Source of the DNA: Carboxylicivirga sp.
Lineage (GTDB): Bacteria > Bacteroidota > Bacteroidia > Bacteroidales > Marinilabiliaceae
Assembly: GCA_025210475.1 (NCBI GenBank)
Contig: JAOARW010000021.1
Location: 1-64,000, forward strand
Direction: 5' to 3'
Length of the DNA stretch: 64,000 bases
In this document: one piece after another, positions 26,113-35,127 of the stretch
Position numbering within the stretch: position 1 is the first letter of the stretch
Layout of the letters: each line of letters opens with the position of its first letter
Notes under the pieces: model-generated
The model's input: the letters and a program-made list of their open reading frames with translations, nothing else
What the model was told of the DNA's origin: nothing
The model's database searches: none
Made by a program: the position numbers and the translations under genes

Positions 26113-26607
26113 TCAAAAAGTTGGATTACTATTACCAATATTACCACCTGTCAGTAAAATGAGAATGCGTGAGAACAAATCAATTGGTTGAATAGCATCC
26201 CAATGTTCTGAGAGTTTACCATCCTTAAGTTTGAATGTATCCGTAATAATAAATCCCTTTTTCTCATTACCCCGATGTTTGGCTTTCATTGTAGTATGGC
26301 TATGGAAGATGACATAATTGCCATCAGCAAAAATCTTTTTAACATCAAACGAATACTCCGGAAAGCGTTTGGTCATCGTTTTTACATAGCCAATAAGTCC
26401 TTCCATCTCATTGGGAATAGCTCTATTGTGTTGCGTATATGAACCCCCACCGAAGTTATTTAAAGTGTAATCAAAATCGTGCTCATTCATTAAGTGCTGA
26501 AAAAAATCAACAACAACTTTTACATTCTCTGTTTCCTGGGGAGTCCAATTGCTTTGCAAGTGTTTATTGATATCAATAATAGGACGTACTACTTTATTCA
26601 TCATCAT
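26113..26607 (-). CDS. NTF2-like (SnoaL/ester cyclase-type) protein
   Basis: A 164-residue cytoplasmic protein of the SnoaL-like NTF2 superfamily. It has an N-terminal helix ending in VVVDFFQHLMNEHDFDYTLNNF, a YTQHNRAIPNEMEGL segment, a strand pair around KKIFADGNYVIFHSHTTMKA, and the closing strand ITDTFKLKDGKLSEHWDAIQPID. This matches small predicted ester-cyclase-like proteins that protect against or modify small organic molecules. The active site and substrate are unknown. Its start lies 14 bases inside the end of the HxlR regulator gene, so it is co-expressed with it. Confidence 0.8.
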   Translation of the reverse strand: MMMNKVVRPIIDINKHLQSNWTPQETENVKVVVDFFQHLMNEHDFDYTLNNFGGGSYTQHNRAIPNEMEGLIGYVKTMTKRFPEYSFDVKKIFADGNYVIFHSHTTMKAKHRGNEKKGFIITDTFKLKDGKLSEHWDAIQPIDLFSRILILLTGGNIGNSNPTF

Positions 26608-27043
26608 TTGTGTTTAAAAGTGATTGTTTGTATTTTATGTAATTCTCTTTTATCTGTTTAAAAGCCTCTTCCTTATTTGCCTCTGCCCAATCTAGTTTCT
26701 CATCTATATTCATATCTGGGTTAAAGGCTATAACCTCATGTTTGCTCCAAAAGGTTAGTTCCATTATAACAGGAATAAGAGTTAGTCCTTTATCGGTTAA
26801 TGTATAGATGTTAGCTTTTTTATTAGTGGGCAATTTTTGTTTGTTAATTATTTCAAACTCCTCTAGCATTTTTAACCGGGTAGATAAAATATTGGTAGCA
26901 ATGGCTTCTGTACTTTCAGTGAAATCTTTAAAGGTATTCTTCCCTTCAAATAGTATTTGCTTAATGATTACCAACGACCATTTATCGCCAATAATATCTA
27001 AGGCTGAGGTGATTGGACATTTGCAGCGAAAGTTATTCTTCAT
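26594..27043 (-). CDS. HxlR-family winged-helix repressor
   Basis: A 149-residue MarR/HxlR-type regulator. The N-terminus carries the conserved CPITSALDIIGDKWSLVII segment, with Cys9 at the position used as a redox or electrophile sensor in relatives such as YodB and HypR. The winged helix follows (NTFKDFTESTEAIATNILSTRLKMLEEFEII, then KANIYTLTDKG). The HxlR core is about 110 residues; the C-terminal 30 residues here are an extra charged tail. It is divergent from the NAD-dependent reductase gene, and two operator repeats cover both promoters, so it most likely represses both genes and itself until oxidised or alkylated. Confidence 0.88.
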   Translation of the reverse strand: MKNNFRCKCPITSALDIIGDKWSLVIIKQILFEGKNTFKDFTESTEAIATNILSTRLKMLEEFEIINKQKLPTNKKANIYTLTDKGLTLIPVIMELTFWSKHEVIAFNPDMNIDEKLDWAEANKEEAFKQIKENYIKYKQSLLNTNDDE

Positions 27044-27057
27044 GTTTTTTGTTTTTT

Positions 27058-27109
27058 ACTTGCAAAACAAAAGTAATGCATTTATTTTTGCTTGCAAAAT
27101 AAAAGTAAT
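27058..27109. promoter_or_regulatory. Two HxlR operators over divergent promoters
   Basis: Two 20-base direct repeats, ACTTGCAAAACAAAAGTAAT (27058-27077) and GCTTGCAAAATAAAAGTAAT (27090-27109), are 32 bp apart. The first is centred on the palindrome TTACTT-N9-AAGTAA. Plus-strand promoter: CTTG at 27059-27062, 20-base spacer, TATTTTTG at 27083-27090. Minus-strand promoter: TTTG at 27098-27095, 19-base spacer, TACTTTTG at 27075-27068. Both match TTTG / TAnnTTTG well, and each repeat overlaps elements of both promoters. Confidence 0.75.
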
Positions 27110-27134
27110 AAATTAATTCTTAAATTTTAGTAAG

Positions 27135-28145
27135 ATGAAGAAAGTTCTATTAACAGGAGTATCAGGCTATATTGGCTTACATTGCGCAGTGGAGTTGTTG
27201 AAACAAGGATATGCCGTAAAAGGCACCGTCAGAAGTTTATCTAAAGCCGAAGAGATTACTAATACCATTAAGAAATCTGTCGATCCTCAGGGAAACATAG
27301 AATTTTGCGAGCTTGATTTGCTAAAAGACGAAGGCTGGGATGAGGCGGTATCGGGTTGTGATTTTGTGATGCATGTGGCCTCACCTTTTTTCTCTAAGAT
27401 ACCTAAAGATGAGAATGAATTAATCAGGCCTGCTGTTGAAGGCACACAGCGTGCGTTAAAAGCTGCCCATAAAGCAGGAATAAAACGGGTGGTGTTAACC
27501 TCTTCAATGGTGGCCATGTTGGGTGATATTATCGGCGATGAAAATATTGGTAAATACAGCTGGACAAATGTGAAAGCTAAGAATGCTACCGCTTATCTGA
27601 AAAGTAAGACACTTGCCGAAAAAAGTGCCTGGGAGTTTGCCGAGGCCAATAACATAGAACTGGTAACAATCCATCCGGGACCAGTCTATGGGCCAAGCCT
27701 TTCTAATAATTTATCCGGTGAATCGATGACATTATTTAAAAGAATAATGACCGGCGAATTGAAGCAAATGATACATGCCAGTATCAATATGTCGGATGTG
27801 AGGGATGTGGCTAAAATTCATGCAATGGCATTAGAAAACGAACATGCCACAGGGCAGCGTATTGTTGTTGCTACAGAAAAAGCTCATTCTTTTCAGGAGA
27901 TAACACAGTTGTTAAAGAACAACGGATATGAAAAAGTCGGTACTGGTGTCGTTCCTAATATAATGGTTAAAATATTAGCCACTGTTAATAGTGAAATGAA
28001 AGGCATGCGGCCATATGTTGGCAAGAAGTATGAGGCGAATGTAACTACTACCAAGCAGTTATTTAACTGGAAGCCAATTTCGTTTGATAAAATGGTACTG
28101 GATACTGCAGAATCTGTGCGCGATATCTTGAGTTCTCAAAACTAA
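27135..28145 (+). CDS. NAD(P)-dependent reductase, extended SDR (dihydroflavonol-reductase-like)
   Basis: A 336-residue extended short-chain dehydrogenase. The Rossmann motif TGVSGYIG is at residues 7-14, Arg near 37 (GTVRS) favours NADP(H), and the catalytic pair is Tyr154-x-x-x-Lys158. The sequence MHVASPF and the TIHPGPVYGPSL segment are typical of dihydroflavonol-4-reductase/aldehyde reductase-like members. It probably reduces a small aldehyde or ketone. It is divergent from, and apparently controlled by, the HxlR repressor, which suggests induction by reactive carbonyls or quinones. A strong hairpin at 28153-28190 ends the gene. Confidence 0.87.
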   Translation: MKKVLLTGVSGYIGLHCAVELLKQGYAVKGTVRSLSKAEEITNTIKKSVDPQGNIEFCELDLLKDEGWDEAVSGCDFVMHVASPFFSKIPKDENELIRPAVEGTQRALKAAHKAGIKRVVLTSSMVAMLGDIIGDENIGKYSWTNVKAKNATAYLKSKTLAEKSAWEFAEANNIELVTIHPGPVYGPSLSNNLSGESMTLFKRIMTGELKQMIHASINMSDVRDVAKIHAMALENEHATGQRIVVATEKAHSFQEITQLLKNNGYEKVGTGVVPNIMVKILATVNSEMKGMRPYVGKKYEANVTTTKQLFNWKPISFDKMVLDTAESVRDILSSQN

Positions 28146-28152
28146 ATATTTC

Positions 28153-28190
28153 AAATCCGCTAAGCGCTTAAGTTGCGCTTAGCGGGTTTT
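28153..28190. terminator. Bidirectional intrinsic terminator
   Basis: AAATCCGCTAAGCGC and GCGCTTAGCGGGTTT pair over 15 bp with one wobble around a 7-base loop, followed by T residues on the plus strand and with an A-rich flank for the minus strand. It separates the convergent reductase and 7TM-DISM genes. Confidence 0.8.
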
Positions 28191-28218
28191 CTAAGTCCAT
28201 TGGTACAGTCTAGCACTT

Positions 28219-29841
28219 TTACAAATCCAGCATCAATTCATCAATAGATGTGCCTTCTTCAGCTAGCTTTTTATTGATACGGTGTTTGGTTACTTTAACG
28301 GTAGTTAGGCTTACCTTTCTGGTATTAGCTATCTCTTTTGTTGATAATTTTAGCTTGATGTAGCCAAGAATTTCAATTTCGCTTTTGGTTAACTTAGGAA
28401 AGCGTTCTTTCAGTTTTTCTTCAAACTCAGAGTTGACCTGATCAATGTTTTCCTGCAACTGACTTCTTTTTTCGTCAGCATCAAATTGAATATTCAAATC
28501 TGCAATAAAACTACCCAATTGCGTTTTGATGGTTTCGTCTTGGCTTTTATAGATGTGCTTAAGTTTCTCTAGTATTTCAGCTTTAAAGGATTGCCTCAAA
28601 CGATTATCGATAATCACACGCGACAAATCATTCTTTTTATGCGTAAGGCTAAATACCAGATAATCCTTTTCTTTTTGAAGTGTTCTGTATCTGTCGGTTA
28701 ATGCAAAAGCCAGTAGCAGAACTTCGCACAACACGCCTATCACATAAAAGTTATTGGTGAATACATTGTTAGGAAGCACACCGGTATACATCAATGTCAT
28801 CGCCATCAAACCTAGCAGTGAGCATATCCATCCAGCTAAATAATATTTGGCATGTACATTCCCCTTTTTTAGCGCCATAATACCTGCATAAATAGCAATA
28901 ACCGAAAAAGAGAAGTTAGCATACACCACTGATTCGTGATGTATTTGTTTGCCATTCAATCTAAGTATACTAACAATGGTAGCTGCAGTAAAAGAAGCCA
29001 AGGATGATGCAATCATTAAATAATAGCTGAGCTTATTGCTCTTTCTCAAATCCAGAAAACGAATGCTGAAGTTGGAACTGGCAATGACGTACAATACGGT
29101 TGGCCAGGCAACAATATAAGGCGACCAGTGCGTAAGGCCATCCAGAAGATTGAAGGAGAAATAGCCTCTGATAGCCAGAACAGCCAGTCCGGTGGCAATG
29201 TTGGCCAATATGTAATGAAAATAAACATTGTCTTTTACCCTTAGTCCGATAAAAAAGTTGAAGATGGTAATAATTAAAAGCCCACCGATGAACAGGCTGA
29301 GAATACTCACTTCTCTTAAATCACCCTTTGTCAGTACTTTCTTATTAACAATTGAAATATCAAACTGGCGGCTGTATGAACTAATAACTTTAAGGTAAAA
29401 TACAGCGGTATCTTTTGAAGCTAAGGTAACAGGAAAACTGCTGTTGTAGCTCCTGAAGGCACGTTCATCTGGAGAAATATGTGCTCCCGTTCGAAAGCTA
29501 TTCCATTTCCTGTCGTTATTAAAGTATAAGGTTACTGAGTCCAGTAAAAATTTGCTTAAATGTACTATCCTGTGGGCATCACTTTCGTTTGGATTGTATA
29601 CACTGAATTTAAACCAATCAACCGAGTTGTTATATCCGATGTTGATGGTGCTGTAGTCATTCCTTTTAAACGACATTGATTGAATTTGCTCAATTGTTAG
29701 CTTACTCTCTACGTCATGCAATAATTCAACTTTACTGCTGATGGTATTCTTTTCTTCATCCGTTAATACGATGGTTCCTTGCCCTAAGACGGAGAGTCCA
29801 GATATCACACTTAGTAAAAAATACAAACAGAATTCTTTCAT
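28219..29841 (-). CDS. 7TM-DISM sensor fused to a LuxR-type DNA-binding domain
   Basis: A 540-residue membrane sensor-regulator, counted from the ATG at 29841, which starts the signal peptide (EFCLYFLLSVISGLSVLGQ). An upstream ATG at 29862 is possible. An extracytoplasmic 7TMR-DISM extracellular domain (about 30-170, with YNNSVDWFKFSVYNPNE) is followed by seven membrane helices (about 180-385), a coiled-coil linker, and a LuxR/GerE-type helix-turn-helix at the C-terminus (KLTKSEIEILGYIKLKLSTKEIA, then VSLTTVKVTKHRINKKL). DISM extracellular domains often bind carbohydrates or other small ligands. The arrangement implies one-step signalling from ligand to DNA, with no kinase domain. Its targets are unknown; the nearest candidate is the BspA-type gene divergent from it. 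Confidence 0.85.
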   Translation of the reverse strand: MKEFCLYFLLSVISGLSVLGQGTIVLTDEEKNTISSKVELLHDVESKLTIEQIQSMSFKRNDYSTINIGYNNSVDWFKFSVYNPNESDAHRIVHLSKFLLDSVTLYFNNDRKWNSFRTGAHISPDERAFRSYNSSFPVTLASKDTAVFYLKVISSYSRQFDISIVNKKVLTKGDLREVSILSLFIGGLLIITIFNFFIGLRVKDNVYFHYILANIATGLAVLAIRGYFSFNLLDGLTHWSPYIVAWPTVLYVIASSNFSIRFLDLRKSNKLSYYLMIASSLASFTAATIVSILRLNGKQIHHESVVYANFSFSVIAIYAGIMALKKGNVHAKYYLAGWICSLLGLMAMTLMYTGVLPNNVFTNNFYVIGVLCEVLLLAFALTDRYRTLQKEKDYLVFSLTHKKNDLSRVIIDNRLRQSFKAEILEKLKHIYKSQDETIKTQLGSFIADLNIQFDADEKRSQLQENIDQVNSEFEEKLKERFPKLTKSEIEILGYIKLKLSTKEIANTRKVSLTTVKVTKHRINKKLAEEGTSIDELMLDL

Positions 29842-29862
29842 CAAATACTTACTATAAATCAC

Positions 29863-30162
29863 AATTTCCCCTGGTGATGTTGTTGCTGTTTTACACAGAC
29901 ATTAATTTTAAAGCATGTAAAGGTTATAAAAATATTAGAAACCAATTGCAGAGAAGTGAATAAACCAATCTTTTTAATCACAAGTATGGCCAAACTGATA
30001 CTCAATAACTCAGATGTCTATGTGTCACATTATCAGTAGTGATGTTTGCGATGTAACCTTTTGAAACCCCTCTTAAACCTTTTGAAACTTCTGTTTTGTC
30101 ACAAAAGGATCATGCTATTCGTAACCTCGCCAACGAAAAAATAGGTATCTGAAATTACATTT
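29863..30162. other. Intergenic region with a 13-bp tandem repeat
   Basis: About 300 bases between two divergent genes. The notable element is AACCTTTTGAAAC, present twice as a direct repeat (30055-30067 and 30076-30088), 21 bp apart, or two turns of the helix. This is a plausible operator ahead of the surface-protein gene. No clear promoter pair could be assigned. Confidence 0.45.
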
Positions 30163-30192
30163 ATGACGGAACAAAACTACAATCAAAATAAG

Positions 30193-33100
30193 ATGAATAA
30201 AGTAACCACCAGCATTATCCTGCTTGTATTATTGATGGCAACATCCATCAATGCACAAAACGAATTTATCACCACCTGGCTTACCGATAATAGTGGAACG
30301 ACCAATGCGACATCCATCCGTATACCATGCAGTGATATGTATACCTATAATTTTGATGTAGACTGGGAAAACGATGGAGTGTTCGATGACTTTGGCGTTA
30401 CAACAAGCATCACCCATGATTATGGTAATGCGGGGCAATACCAGGTGGCTATACGTGGTACCTTTCCTGCAATAGCCTTTAATCGAGAAGGAGATTGTGA
30501 AAAACTACTAAGCATTGATCAATGGGGAACGATTACCTGGCAGGATATGCATAAAGCTTTTGATGGATGTGTAAACCTGACACTTAATGCTACAGGTGCT
30601 CCTGATTTATCAGTCGTAAGCGATATGTCATATATGTTTTATGATTGTACTGTTTTTAATGGTGAAATAAGTCATTGGAACGTAAGTAATATCACTTTGT
30701 TTTATGCCACATTTGGAAAAGCAGCAGCCTTTAATCAGGATTTGTCTTCATGGAATGTTGAAAGTGCTGAAGATATGACGGCCATGTTTTATGGCGCTGA
30801 GTCCTTTAATCAAAATATTTCGGCCTGGAAGGTTGGTAATGTGACCAATATGTCCGCCATGTTTTACCGCGCCAGTGCATTTAATCAGGATCTTAATGCA
30901 TGGGATGTGAGTAAAGTTACCAATATGGCAGATATGTTTCGTGAATCATCGAATTTTAACGGAGACATTAGTAATTGGGATGTTGGTAGTGTAAGCAATA
31001 TGGAAGGTATGTTTTGGAGTGCTTCCAATTTTAATGCTGATATCAGTAAATGGGATGTGAGTAAGGTGACAGTTATGACAAGAATGTTTTCATCTGCCAG
31101 CGCGTTTAATCAGAATATTGGTAAATGGAATACAGCTTCATTAATAAGTTTATATCAATGTTTCACTGTTGCCAGTTCCTTTAATCAGGATTTAAGTAAG
31201 TGGGATGTTTCCAACGTAACCACTATGAATAGTATGTTTGATGGAACAGCATTATCAACAGCAAACTACGATAAGCTATTGCAGGGCTGGAGTGCACAAA
31301 GCGTACAGCCAAATATAGAATTAGGTGCAATGGGCAAAAAGTATTGTCATTCTGCAGACTATCGTGAAGCTTTAGCTACAAATTATGGCTGGACCTTTAC
31401 TGATAGTGGCTTGGATAAAGATGAGGCTAATTATTTTATCACCACATGGAAAAGCGATAATACAGGCGCTTCTGGCGAAACCGAAATAATCATACCAACG
31501 CATCCTTCTTTTACCTATAATTACGATGTAGATTGGGATAACGATGGCGTATTTGATGACTTAAATGTTTCTGGCACTATTACCCACAAGTATGACGTTG
31601 CAGGTACTTATAAAATTCGAATCAGAGGCATCTTTCCCGGCATGTATTTCAATAAAGGGGGTGACAAAGAGAAACTCATCTCCATAGATCAATGGGGAAC
31701 CATCTGGTGGGAAACAATGGAAAACGCTTTTAACGGATGTGCAAATTTAACTTGCCAGGCTACTGACGTGCTTGATGTTTCTTGCGTCAATAATATGGAC
31801 AATGCATTCTTGTCTGCTTCGTTATTTGATATTAATGCGGGTATATGGGAAGTCTCCAATCTGACATCGGCAGAAGATGCTTTTAAGGGCACAGCCCTTA
31901 GCAGTGGTAATTACGATCAACTATTAAGTGGATGGGGTTCGCAAATTGTTCAATCGGGTGTATCTCTAGGAACGATTAATAATACCTACTGCATGGGAAC
32001 CTATGGGCACGATGTGTTGACCGGAACTTACGGGTGGACCATTAACGACCTTGGTTCATCATGTGATGAAACCAATTACTTTATTACAACATGGCAAACG
32101 GATAATACCGGCACCTCAGACGAATCATCCATTAGAATCCCATGTAACAGCAACTACAATTACTTTTATGATGTTGATTGGAACAATGATGGTGTATTTG
32201 ATGAATTTGGTATTAAAGGTGACATCACTCATACCTATGCAGAGGCAGGTACTTATACCATTCAAATTCGAGGTGCATTCCCAACTATTTACTTCGATAA
32301 TGAAGATGATTGCGAAAAGCTGATTTCGATAGATCAATGGGGAGCGATGCAATGGCAAAGTTTGGAATCATCTTTTAAAGGCTGTTCAAATCTAAATATT
32401 ACGGCTACTGATGCGCCGGATTTAAGTGAGGTAACAAGCATGGAAGAATGTTTTCAGTATTGTAGCTCTCTTACGGCTAACTTAAACAACTGGGATGTAT
32501 CCAACATTACAAATATGTATGAAGTGTTTGAGGATGCCACGTCTTTTAATGGAGGTATCAACAACTGGGATATGAGTTCAGTAACCAATATGGGAGATAT
32601 GTTTGAAGGCGCGACTTCTTTTAATCAAGATTTAAATAATTGGGATGTTTCCTCTGTTGTTAAAATGACAGATGTGTTTAAAGGTGCAACTTCTTTTAAT
32701 GGAGACATTTGCTCATGGGATGTTTCCAAGGTAACAGACTTTAGCCAATTATTTCAGTACAGTGAAGTCTTCAATCAAGATATCAGTGGTTGGAATACTT
32801 CAAGTGCCCTGGATATGAATAGTATGTTTTCAGGAGCGATAGCCTTTAACCAGGATATTTCATCGTGGAATGTTAGTCAGGTAACTGATATGACGCAAAT
32901 GTTTCAAAAAGCTAGTTCATTTAATCAAGATTTAGGTAGTTGGGATATTACTGGCATTTCGCATAAAGCTTATATGTATGATATGTTGAATGGCTCCAAT
33001 TTATCATCGACTATCTACGATGCAACTTTACAAGGTTGGGCCAATCAAGCTGTTGTTTCAGAAATCAATTTAGGTACGGTTTCAGCCAGTTATTGTAAAT

Positions 33101-33918
33101 CATCGGACGCTAGAGAAACGTTAATCAATACCTACAGCTGGACCATCAATGACGAAGGTGTGGAAAACGAAGCGCCAGTGCCTGATGTAGATGTATTGAT
33201 CGATATTATAGCTGATTGCGAAGTAACAGAATTAACAGCACCTACTGCTACAGATTGCGTTGGCACCGTTACAGGAATCCATGATGCTGTTCTGCCTATT
33301 ATCACCCAAGGTACTACAGTAGTAACGTGGACTTATGATGATGGCAATGGAAATACAAGCATACAAACACAGAATGTTGTGATTGATGATGTTAGTAATC
33401 CGGAGTTGACGTGCATAGCTGATGTTACGGTGGCATCCAACAACGGTAGCAGTTATATAGTGCAGGAAACAGAGTTTGACTTAGAAGCCTACAGCGACAA
33501 TTGCACTATTAAATACATTAGTAACAGTATAAATGCTGAAGAAACGCTGGAAGGTGAAGAGTTGCCTTTGGGTGATCATATCATTACCTGGACAATAGGG
33601 GATATGGCCGGAAATGTTGAAACATGTAGTTTTACAGTTAGCGTTAGCACGGCAACCAATACTACTGAATTTAGTGTAGCTGAGGCCATAAATGTATACC
33701 CAAACCCAAGCAATGGTATGGTGAATCTTGAGTACAATACCGATCAGCCTTATCTGTTAAAAGTCTATAATTCTTCGGGAATGCTGGTTGAACAACAATT
33801 GGTAAACGAAAAACAGTATCAGTTAGATTTGTCGCATCTTGAGAATGGGATATACCTGGTACAGCTAATAGCTAATGATAAAGTGTATACAACGAAACTG
33901 ATAATGCAAAAGAAATAA
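30193..33918 (+). CDS. Large BspA-type (DUF285 repeat) surface protein with T9SS sorting domain
   Basis: A 1241-residue secreted protein; the ATG at 30193 begins a signal peptide (TTSIILLVLLMATSINAQ). It has three blocks, starting near 30259, 31426 and 32070. Each opens with FITTW.. and a PKD-like strand region DVDWxNDGVFDxxxV, followed by 25-residue BspA repeats of the form MxxMFxxAxxFNQDLSxWDVSxVTN. Block 1 has about eight repeats, block 2 only one and block 3 about seven. A HYR-like domain (about 33170-33650) and a type IX secretion sorting domain (INVYPNPSNG...) end the protein. It is presumably displayed or released by T9SS and may act in adhesion. The TTTTGAAAC tandem repeat upstream may regulate it. 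Confidence 0.88.
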   Translation: MNKVTTSIILLVLLMATSINAQNEFITTWLTDNSGTTNATSIRIPCSDMYTYNFDVDWENDGVFDDFGVTTSITHDYGNAGQYQVAIRGTFPAIAFNREGDCEKLLSIDQWGTITWQDMHKAFDGCVNLTLNATGAPDLSVVSDMSYMFYDCTVFNGEISHWNVSNITLFYATFGKAAAFNQDLSSWNVESAEDMTAMFYGAESFNQNISAWKVGNVTNMSAMFYRASAFNQDLNAWDVSKVTNMADMFRESSNFNGDISNWDVGSVSNMEGMFWSASNFNADISKWDVSKVTVMTRMFSSASAFNQNIGKWNTASLISLYQCFTVASSFNQDLSKWDVSNVTTMNSMFDGTALSTANYDKLLQGWSAQSVQPNIELGAMGKKYCHSADYREALATNYGWTFTDSGLDKDEANYFITTWKSDNTGASGETEIIIPTHPSFTYNYDVDWDNDGVFDDLNVSGTITHKYDVAGTYKIRIRGIFPGMYFNKGGDKEKLISIDQWGTIWWETMENAFNGCANLTCQATDVLDVSCVNNMDNAFLSASLFDINAGIWEVSNLTSAEDAFKGTALSSGNYDQLLSGWGSQIVQSGVSLGTINNTYCMGTYGHDVLTGTYGWTINDLGSSCDETNYFITTWQTDNTGTSDESSIRIPCNSNYNYFYDVDWNNDGVFDEFGIKGDITHTYAEAGTYTIQIRGAFPTIYFDNEDDCEKLISIDQWGAMQWQSLESSFKGCSNLNITATDAPDLSEVTSMEECFQYCSSLTANLNNWDVSNITNMYEVFEDATSFNGGINNWDMSSVTNMGDMFEGATSFNQDLNNWDVSSVVKMTDVFKGATSFNGDICSWDVSKVTDFSQLFQYSEVFNQDISGWNTSSALDMNSMFSGAIAFNQDISSWNVSQVTDMTQMFQKASSFNQDLGSWDITGISHKAYMYDMLNGSNLSSTIYDATLQGWANQAVVSEINLGTVSASYCKSSDARETLINTYSWTINDEGVENEAPVPDVDVLIDIIADCEVTELTAPTATDCVGTVTGIHDAVLPIITQGTTVVTWTYDDGNGNTSIQTQNVVIDDVSNPELTCIADVTVASNNGSSYIVQETEFDLEAYSDNCTIKYISNSINAEETLEGEELPLGDHIITWTIGDMAGNVETCSFTVSVSTATNTTEFSVAEAINVYPNPSNGMVNLEYNTDQPYLLKVYNSSGMLVEQQLVNEKQYQLDLSHLENGIYLVQLIANDKVYTTKLIMQKK

Positions 33919-34067
33919 TATAATTTCAATTGTTATTTGACGAGGCTTTCAAAAAAGTAAAATGAGTTTTATAACAGTTAATGCGGCATGCCGTTAGATT
34001 AAGTTTCACAATATCCAGGCTTAATTATGCCATAAACTAGGTTCAGGAAATTGAAATAACAATGTTG

Positions 34068-34120
34068 TCATAGAATTGATTGAGTTTTTCGTCACTGAAT
34101 AAAGTCAATCAATTCTATGA
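34068..34120. terminator. Perfect 16-bp inverted repeat between convergent genes
   Basis: TCATAGAATTGATTGA and TCAATCAATTCTATGA are perfect inverted copies around a 21-base loop, between the ends of the BspA-type gene and the cysteine synthase-family gene. It is AT-rich and probably acts as a bidirectional terminator. Confidence 0.5.
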
Positions 34121-34161
34121 AATATTTAAAGAAGAAGAATGTATGATGAAGTTTTGGTAAG

Positions 34162-35127
34162 TTAATTTACCAGATGGCCAAGGTCCATTTCACTTAACCA
34201 TTGCGGATTGAAAATTTTACTCAGGTATTTAAAACCACTATCGGGCAAAACAGTTACAATTTTCGCAGGAGCTTCCATCCTTTTTGCAACTTCCAATGCA
34301 GCCCAGACATTACCACCACCAGAACCACCTACCATCAGGCCTTCCTCGCGGGCAAGACGATGCACCATAGCTATTGCTTTTTCATCATTAAAAGCAATGG
34401 CTTCATCCACTAAGTCAAAATTCATTGTTGCACATAGTTTAGTCTTACCAGCTCCTTCTACATGAAAGGATTTTATGTAGGACATATAATCTTCTTTACC
34501 CTCCAGGTAGGGTTTGTAAACGGAGCCTACAGGATCTGCCAGAATAGCTTTTATATTCGGATTATTTTCTTTTAATCGTTTTGCAACTCCTGATAATGTA
34601 CCGCCCGTAGAGGCTGTAGCCACAAAGGCATCAATCTCCCCGTTCATATCATCCCATATTTCCTTTCCTAAGGTCATATAATGGGCTTCAGGATTATAGA
34701 TGTTGTTATATTGATCAATGTGATAGTAGTCTTCACTTTCACTGGCCTTTATCGCGGGGAATTTACCGTATGTCAGCTCAGGTTTTACAATAACTTCTGC
34801 ACCATATGATTTAATTATCGCAATCTTCTCTTCACTGCATTTATCAGGAACAAAAATAATTGATTTCAGTCCCATCGTAGAAGCAATCATTGCAACTGAG
34901 GCACCAGTATTACCGGAACTTCCCTCAACAATTGTCGTGTTCTTATTGATTTTCCCTTCTTCAACACCTTTCTGAATCATATAAGCAATAATTCGATCTT
35001 TCATACTTCCCGTCGGATTCATGTATTCGAGTTTTGCATGTATCTCCACACCCGGTTTGGGATCAAGTGTTTTTAAATGCACCATTGGGGTGCTACCTAT
35101 TAGATTTAAGGATTCAATTTTTGACAT
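34162..35127 (-). CDS. Cysteine synthase / cystathionine beta-synthase-family PLP enzyme
   Basis: A 321-residue fold-type II PLP enzyme. The PLP-binding lysine is Lys43 in PTGSMKDR, the phosphate-loop region is EGSSGNTGAS near 70, and the second glycine-rich loop is ASTGGTLSG near 168. There is no signal peptide, so it is cytosolic. It should catalyse beta-replacement on O-acetylserine or serine: cysteine synthase (CysK-like), or a CBS-type catalytic core without the regulatory domain. The VGGSGGGN segment near 265 and the overall sequence lean towards the CBS-like clade, but the choice is uncertain. It is a single gene with no sulfate-assimilation neighbours. Confidence 0.85.
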   Translation of the reverse strand: MSKIESLNLIGSTPMVHLKTLDPKPGVEIHAKLEYMNPTGSMKDRIIAYMIQKGVEEGKINKNTTIVEGSSGNTGASVAMIASTMGLKSIIFVPDKCSEEKIAIIKSYGAEVIVKPELTYGKFPAIKASESEDYYHIDQYNNIYNPEAHYMTLGKEIWDDMNGEIDAFVATASTGGTLSGVAKRLKENNPNIKAILADPVGSVYKPYLEGKEDYMSYIKSFHVEGAGKTKLCATMNFDLVDEAIAFNDEKAIAMVHRLAREEGLMVGGSGGGNVWAALEVAKRMEAPAKIVTVLPDSGFKYLSKIFNPQWLSEMDLGHLVN

